64,000 nucleotides of DNA from Cinclus cinclus. Lineage: Eukaryota; Chordata; Aves; Passeriformes; Cinclidae. The translations under genes and the position numbers were made by a program. The stretch's first letter is position 1. Each line of letters opens with the position of its first letter. Of this stretch, positions 58,281 to 64,000 are shown in pieces. The notes under the pieces are model-generated. The model did no database searches and had not been told where the DNA came from. It saw only the letters and a program-made list of their open reading frames with translations. The DNA is taken from assembly GCF_963662255.1 (NCBI RefSeq), contig NW_026912062.1:62001-126000 (forward strand), written 5' to 3'.

Positions 58281-60829
58281 TTGAGTTTGGCTTCTTGGGG
58301 GAAAGTGCCTCCTTTCGGAGCCAACTTGCCTAACTTGCCTGCGGCCCGTCCTGGGCTTTTGCCTCCAAAAATTCCAGAAGGACGAGGATTTCTCCCAGAC
58401 CAAAGCTGCCCCCTCCTCCAAACCTGGCTGCCATCGGAGGCCCAAACGCGCCCCACAAAATGACACCTGCATTGAGGGTTCTTGAGTTTGGCTTCCTGGG
58501 GAAAAGTGCCTCCTTTCGGAGTCAACTTGCCTGCGGCCCATGCAGGGCTTTTGCCTACAAAAATTCCAGAAGGACGAGGATTTCTCCCAGACCAAAGCTG
58601 CCCCCTCCTCCAAACCTGGCTGCCATCGGAGGCCCAAACGTGCCCTACAAAATGACACCTGCCAAGTGGGCTCTTGAGTTTGGCTTCTTGGGTGGAAGTG
58701 CCTCCTTTCAAAGCCAACTTGCCTGCGGCCCGTGTTGGGCATTAGACTACAAAAATTCCATAAGGACGAGGATTTCTCCCAGACCAAATCTGCCCCCTCC
58801 TCCAAACCTGGCTGCCATCAGAGGCCCAAACGCGCCCCACAAAATGACATCTGCCAAGTGGGCTCTTGAGTTTGGCTTCTTGGGGAAAAGTGCCTCATTT
58901 CGGAGCCAACTTGCCTAACTTGCCTGCGGCCCGTCCTGGGCTTTTGCCTACAAAAATTCCAGAAGGACGAGGATTTCTCCCAGGCCAAAGCTGCCCCCTC
59001 CTCCAAACCTGGCTGCCATCGGAGGCCCAAACGTGCCCTACAAAATGACACCTGCCAAGTGGGCTCTTGAGTTTGGCTTCTTGGGGAAAAGTGACTCCTT
59101 TCAAAGCCAACTTGCCTGCGGCCCATGCGGGGTTTTTGCCTACAAAAATTCCATAAGGACAAGGATTTCTCCCAGAACAAAGCTGCCCCCTCCTCCAAAC
59201 CTGGCTGCCATCGGAGGCCCAAACGCGCCCTACAAAATGACATCTGCCAAGTGGGCTCTTGAGTTTGGGTTCTTGGGGAAAAGTGCTTCCTTTCGGAGCC
59301 AAAATGCCTAACTTGCCTGCGGCCCGTCCTGGGCTTTTGAGTACAAAAATTCCAGAAGGATGAGGATTTCTCCCAGACCAAAGCTGCCCCCTCCTCCAAA
59401 CCTGGCTGCCATCAGAGGCCCAAACGCGCCCTAAAAAAGGACATCTGCATTGTGTGTTCTTGAGTTTGGCTTCTTGGGGAAAAGTGCCTCCTTTCAAAGC
59501 CAACTTGCCTAACTTGCCTGCGGCCCGTCCTGGGCTTTTGCCTACAAAAATTCCATAAGGACAAGGATTTCTCCCAGACCAAAGCTGCCCCCTCCTCCAA
59601 ACCTGGCTGCCATCGGAGGCCCAAACGCGCCCTACAAAATGACATCTGCCAAGTGGGCTCTTGAGTTTGGCTTCTTGGGGAAAACTGCCTCCTTTCAAAG
59701 CCAACTTGCCTGCGGCCCGTCCTGGGCTTTTGCCTCCAAAAATTCCATAAGGACGAGGATTTCTCCCAGACCAAAGCTGCCCCCTCCTCCAAACCTGGCT
59801 GCCATCGGTGGCCCAAACGCGCCCTACAAAATGACATCTGCCAAGTGGGCTCTTGAGTTTGGCTTCTTGGGGGAAAGTGCCTCCTTTCAAAGCCAACTTG
59901 CCTGCAGCCCGTGCTGGGCTTTAGACTACAAAAATTCCATAAGGACGAGGATTTCTCCCAGACCAAAGCTGCCCCCTCCTCCAAACCTGGCTGCCATCGG
60001 AGGCCCAAACGCGCCCCACAAAATGACATCTGCATTGAGGGTTCTTGAGTTTGGCTTCTTGGGGAAAAGTGCCTCCTTTCGGAGCCAACTTGCCTAACTT
60101 GCCTGCGGCCCGTCCTGGGCTTTTGCTACAAAAATTCCATAAGGACGAGGATTTCTCCCAGACCAAAGCTGCCCCCTCCTCCAAACCTGGCTGCCATCGG
60201 AGGCCCAAACGCGCCCCACAAAATGACATCTGCCAAGTGGGCTCTTGAGTTTGGCTTCTTGGGGAAAAGTGCCTCCTTTCAAAGCCAACTTGCCTAACTT
60301 GCCTGCGGCCCATGAGGGGTTTTTGCCTACAAAAATTCCATAAGGACGAGGATTTCTCCCAGACCAAAGCTGCCCCCTCCTCCAAACCTGGCTGCCATCG
60401 GTGGCCCAAACGCGCCCTACAAAATGACATCTGCCAAGTGGGCTCTTGAGTTTGGCTTTCTGGGGAAAAGTGCCTCCTTTCGGAGTCAACTTGCCTGCGG
60501 CCCATGCAGGGCTTTTGCCTACAAAAATTCCATAAGGACGAGGATTTCTCCCAGACCAAAGCTGCCCCCTCCTCCAAACCTGGCTGCCATCGGAGGCCCA
60601 AACGCGCCCTACAAAATGACATCTGCCAAGTGGGCTCTTGAGTTTGGCTTCTTGGGTGGAAGTACCTCCTTTCAAAGCCAACTTGCCTGCGGCCCGTCCT
60701 GGGCTTTTGCCTACAAAAATTCCATAAGGACGAGGATTTCTCCCAGACCAAAGCTGCCCCCTCCTCCAAACCTGGCTGCCATCGGAGGCCCAAACGCGCC
60801 CTACAAAATGACATCTGCCAAGTGGGCTC
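58281..60829 (+). repeat. 13-mer HOR unit, 2549 bp, copy 1
   Basis: Thirteen monomers repeat in the same order at a 2549-bp offset. Differences from copy 2 are few: gtgttgggc near 58733, ctcttgagttt near 59849 where copy 2 has ctcctgcgttt, catgagggg near 60311 where copy 2 has catgcgggg, and atcggagg near 60197 where copy 2 has atcagagg. Confidence 0.9.
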
Positions 60830-63378
60830 TTGAGTTTGGCTTCTTGGGGAAAAGTGCCTCCTTTCGGAGCCAACTTGCCTAACTTGCCTGCGGCCCGTCC
60901 TGGGCTTTTGCCTCCAAAAATTCCAGAAGGACGAGGATTTCTCCCAGACCAAAGCTGCCCCCTCCTCCAAACCTGGCTGCCATCGGAGGCCCAAACGCGC
61001 CCCACAAAATGACACCTGCATTGAGGGTTCTTGAGTTTGGCTTCCTGGGGAAAAGTGCCTCCTTTCGGAGTCAACTTGCCTGCGGCCCATGCAGGGCTTT
61101 TGCCTACAAAAATTCCAGAAGGACGAGGATTTCTCCCAGACCAAAGCTGCCCCCTCCTCCAAACCTGGCTGCCATCGGAGGCCCAAACGTGCCCTACAAA
61201 ATGACACCTGCCAAGTGGGCTCTTGAGTTTGGCTTCTTGGGTGGAAGTGCCTCCTTTCAAAGCCAACTTGCCTGCGGCCCGTGCTGGGCATTAGACTACA
61301 AAAATTCCATAAGGACGAGGATTTCTCCCAGACCAAATCTGCCCCCTCCTCCAAACCTGGCTGCCATCAGAGGCCCAAACGCGCCCCACAAAATGACATC
61401 TGCCAAGTGGGCTCTTGAGTTTGGCTTCTTGGGGAAAAGTGCCTCATTTCGGAGCCAACTTGCCTAACTTGCCTGCGGCCCGTCCTGGGCTTTTGCCTAC
61501 AAAAATTCCAGAAGGACGAGGATTTCTCCCAGGCCAAAGCTGCCCCCTCCTCCAAACCTGGCTGCCATCGGAGGCCCAAACGTGCCCTACAAAATGACAC
61601 CTGCCAAGTGGGCTCTTGAGTTTGGCTTCTTGGGGAAAAGTGACTCCTTTCAAAGCCAACTTGCCTGCGGCCCATGCGGGGTTTTTGCCTACAAAAATTC
61701 CATAAGGACAAGGATTTCTCCCAGAACAAAGCTGCCCCCTCCTCCAAACCTGGCTGCCATCGGAGGCCCAAACGCGCCCTACAAAATGACATCTGCCAAG
61801 TGGGCTCTTGAGTTTGGGTTCTTGGGGAAAAGTGCTTCCTTTCGGAGCCAAAATGCCTAACTTGCCTGCGGCCCGTCCTGGGCTTTTGAGTACAAAAATT
61901 CCAGAAGGATGAGGATTTCTCCCAGACCAAAGCTGCCCCCTCCTCCAAACCTGGCTGCCATCAGAGGCCCAAACGCGCCCTAAAAAAGGACATCTGCATT
62001 GTGTGTTCTTGAGTTTGGCTTCTTGGGGAAAAGTGCCTCCTTTCAAAGCCAACTTGCCTAACTTGCCTGCGGCCCGTCCTGGGCTTTTGCCTACAAAAAT
62101 TCCATAAGGACAAGGATTTCTCCCAGACCAAAGCTGCCCCCTCCTCCAAACCTGGCTGCCATCGGAGGCCCAAACGCGCCCTACAAAATGACATCTGCCA
62201 AGTGGGCTCTTGAGTTTGGCTTCTTGGGGAAAACTGCCTCCTTTCAAAGCCAACTTGCCTGCGGCCCGTCCTGGGCTTTTGCCTCCAAAAATTCCATAAG
62301 GACGAGGATTTCTCCCAGACCAAAGCTGCCCCCTCCTCCAAACCTGGCTGCCATCGGTGGCCCAAACGCGCCCTACAAAATGACATCTGCCAAGTGGGCT
62401 CCTGCGTTTGGCTTCTTGGGGGAAAGTGCCTCCTTTCAAAGCCAACTTGCCTGCAGCCCGTGCTGGGCTTTAGACTACAAAAATTCCATAAGGACGAGGA
62501 TTTCTCCCAGACCAAAGCTGCCCCCTCCTCCAAACCTGGCTGCCATCGGAGGCCCAAACGCGCCCCACAAAATGACATCTGCATTGAGGGTTCTTGAGTT
62601 TGGCTTCTTGGGGAAAAGTGCCTCCTTTCGGAGCCAACTTGCCTAACTTGCCTGCGGCCCGTCCTGGGCTTTTGCTACAAAAATTCCATAAGGACGAGGA
62701 TTTCTCCCAGACCAAAGCTGCCCCCTCCTCCAAACCTGGCTGCCATCAGAGGCCCAAACGCGCCCCACAAAATGACATCTGCCAAGTGGGCTCTTGAGTT
62801 TGGCTTCTTGGGGAAAAGTGCCTCCTTTCAAAGCCAACTTGCCTAACTTGCCTGCGGCCCATGCGGGGTTTTTGCCTACAAAAATTCCATAAGGACGAGG
62901 ATTTCTCCCAGACCAAAGCTGCCCCCTCCTCCAAACCTGGCTGCCATCGGTGGCCCAAACGCGCCCTACAAAATGACATCTGCCAAGTGGGCTCTTGAGT
63001 TTGGCTTTCTGGGGAAAAGTGCCTCCTTTCGGAGTCAACTTGCCTGCGGCCCATGCAGGGCTTTTGCCTACAAAAATTCCATAAGGACGAGGATTTCTCC
63101 CAGACCAAAGCTGCCCCCTCCTCCAAACCTGGCTGCCATCGGAGGCCCAAACGCGCCCTACAAAATGACATCTGCCAAGTGGGCTCTTGAGTTTGGCTTC
63201 TTGGGTGGAAGTACCTCCTTTCAAAGCCAACTTGCCTGCGGCCCGTCCTGGGCTTTTGCCTACAAAAATTCCATAAGGACGAGGATTTCTCCCAGACCAA
63301 AGCTGCCCCCTCCTCCAAACCTGGCTGCCATCGGAGGCCCAAACGCGCCCTACAAAATGACATCTGCCAAGTGGGCAC
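60830..63378 (+). repeat. 13-mer HOR unit, 2549 bp, copy 2
   Basis: This is the second full copy. Its ctcctgcgttt allele near 62400 is shared with 47955 in the distant 14-mer unit (offset 14445 = 11896 + 2549) and not with copy 1. A gtgggcacttgag change near 63375 is private to the end of this unit. Confidence 0.9.
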
Positions 63379-64000
63379 TTGAGTTTGGCTTCTTGGGGAA
63401 AAGTGCCTCCTTTCGGAGCCAACTTGCCTAACTTGCCTGCGGCCCGTCCTGGGCTTTTGCCTCCAAAAATTCCAGAAGGACGAGGATTTCTCCCAGACCA
63501 AAGCTGCCCCCTCCTCCAAACCTGGCTGCCATCGGAGGCCCAAACGCGCCCCACAAAATGACACCTGCATTGAGGGTTCTTGAGTTTGGCTTCCTGGGGA
63601 AAAGTGCCTCCTTTCGGAGTCAACTTGCCTGCGGCCCATGCAGGGCTTTTGCCTACAAAAATTCCAGAAGGACGAGGATTTCTCCCAGACCAAAGCTGCC
63701 CCCTCCTCCAAACCTGGCTGCCATCGGAGGCCCAAACGTGCCCTACAAAATGACACCTGCCAAGTGGGCTCTTGAGTTTGGCTTCTTGGGTGGAAGTGCC
63801 TCCTTTCAAAGCCAACTTGCCTGCGGCCCGTGCTGGGCATTAGACTACAAAAATTCCATAAGGACGAGGATTTCTCCCAGACCAAATCTGCCCCCTCCTC
63901 CAAACCTGGCTGCCATCAGAGGCCCAAACGCGCCCCACAAAATGACATCTGCCAAGTGGGCTCTTGAGTTTGGCTTCTTGGGGAAAAGTGCCTCATTTCG
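63379..64000 (+). repeat. 13-mer HOR unit, partial copy 3 (cut by window end)
   Basis: The first 622 bp of the unit follow copies 1 and 2, including cttcctggggaaaag near 63590 and the ctcatttcg change at the very end, which matches 61443. The array clearly continues beyond 64000. Confidence 0.88.

Larger units (their letters stand above)
1..64000 (+). repeat. Satellite DNA array, ~196-bp monomer, about 327 head-to-tail copies
   Basis: Every part of the window is a copy of one monomer. The string ctgccccctcct or a one- to two-base variant recurs at 49, 241, 433, 634, 835, 1027, 1219, 1411, 1603, 1803, 2003 and so on to 63888, at spacings of 191, 192, 200 or 201 bp. All copies have the same orientation, and no foreign sequence interrupts them. 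Base composition is slightly above half G+C, with about six CpG sites per monomer. The array continues beyond both window ends. This organisation is typical of eukaryotic satellite DNA in centromeric or other heterochromatin; the location is inferred. The family is not one I recognise. Confidence 0.98.

Noticed and set aside
1..64000. CRISPR array
   Set aside because: Repeats are contiguous 191-201 bp units without unique spacers. CRISPR repeats are about 23-50 bp with non-repetitive spacers of similar length.
1..64000. Ribosomal DNA, tRNA clusters or other tandem RNA genes
   Set aside because: No rRNA or tRNA signature (conserved stems, A and B boxes in correct spacing, anticodon arm) was seen in the monomer; the repeat is far too short for an rDNA unit.
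1..64000. Transposable element or LTR insertion
   Set aside because: I saw no target-site duplications, terminal repeats, poly-A tails or transposase or reverse-transcriptase motifs. Every stretch checked is alignable to the monomer.

Overview
The whole 64-kb window is one uninterrupted satellite DNA array. About 327 head-to-tail copies of a 191-201 bp monomer (average about 196 bp) run from base 1 to base 64000, all in the same orientation. I found no gene, RNA gene, transposon, microsatellite or other unique sequence inside it, and the array runs off both ends. Monomer boundaries below are anchored on the near-invariant string ctgccccctcct (first copy at 49, last at 63888 as the variant ctgccccctcct preceded by caaat).

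Organism: this is repetitive eukaryotic DNA. Variation is concentrated at CpG sites, which appear as both TpG and CpA alleles, as expected in a genome with cytosine methylation; a vertebrate is the most likely source. I do not recognise the satellite family and cannot name the species. A centromeric, pericentromeric or other heterochromatic location is inferred, not shown.

Monomer anatomy: a strongly conserved part (bases 408-485 in one example) runs from the ttctcccag segment through the C-rich tract to the acaaaatgac segment. The other half carries a small set of alternative alleles that recombine between monomers. Two main length classes, 192 and 201 bp, differ by a 9-bp tandem duplication of aacttgcct. 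A 1-bp deletion (gctac for gcctac) gives 191- and 200-bp forms.

Layout. 1-2787: irregular monomers with a local 1170-bp repeat. 2788-28305: higher-order repeats (HORs) built on an 11-monomer, 2163/2164-bp unit, with 12-, 17-, 16-, 20-, 10-, 15- and 7-monomer derivatives. 28306-29042: transition. 29043-36485 and 36486-43928: a tandem duplication of a 7443-bp, 38-monomer block in which I saw no difference between copies. 43929-57623: mosaic region with a 14-monomer unit (2740 bp), an all-192-bp run, and local duplications of 977 and 1573 bp. 57624-64000: a 13-monomer HOR of 2549 bp (two complete copies and part of a third), which looks like the 14-monomer unit minus one 191-bp monomer.

Long open frames, up to 1240 codons on the minus strand, exist because 192 and 201 are multiples of three and the monomer has few stops. 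Three overlapping frames on both strands are open at once, the longest ones begin at TTG or GTG, and 1-bp monomer variants shift the frame. I treat all of them as non-coding. The interest of the window is therefore evolutionary and chromosomal: nested, recent amplification of satellite blocks, a discrete allele vocabulary that changes across the array, and conserved sequence elements that may have a structural or protein-binding role.
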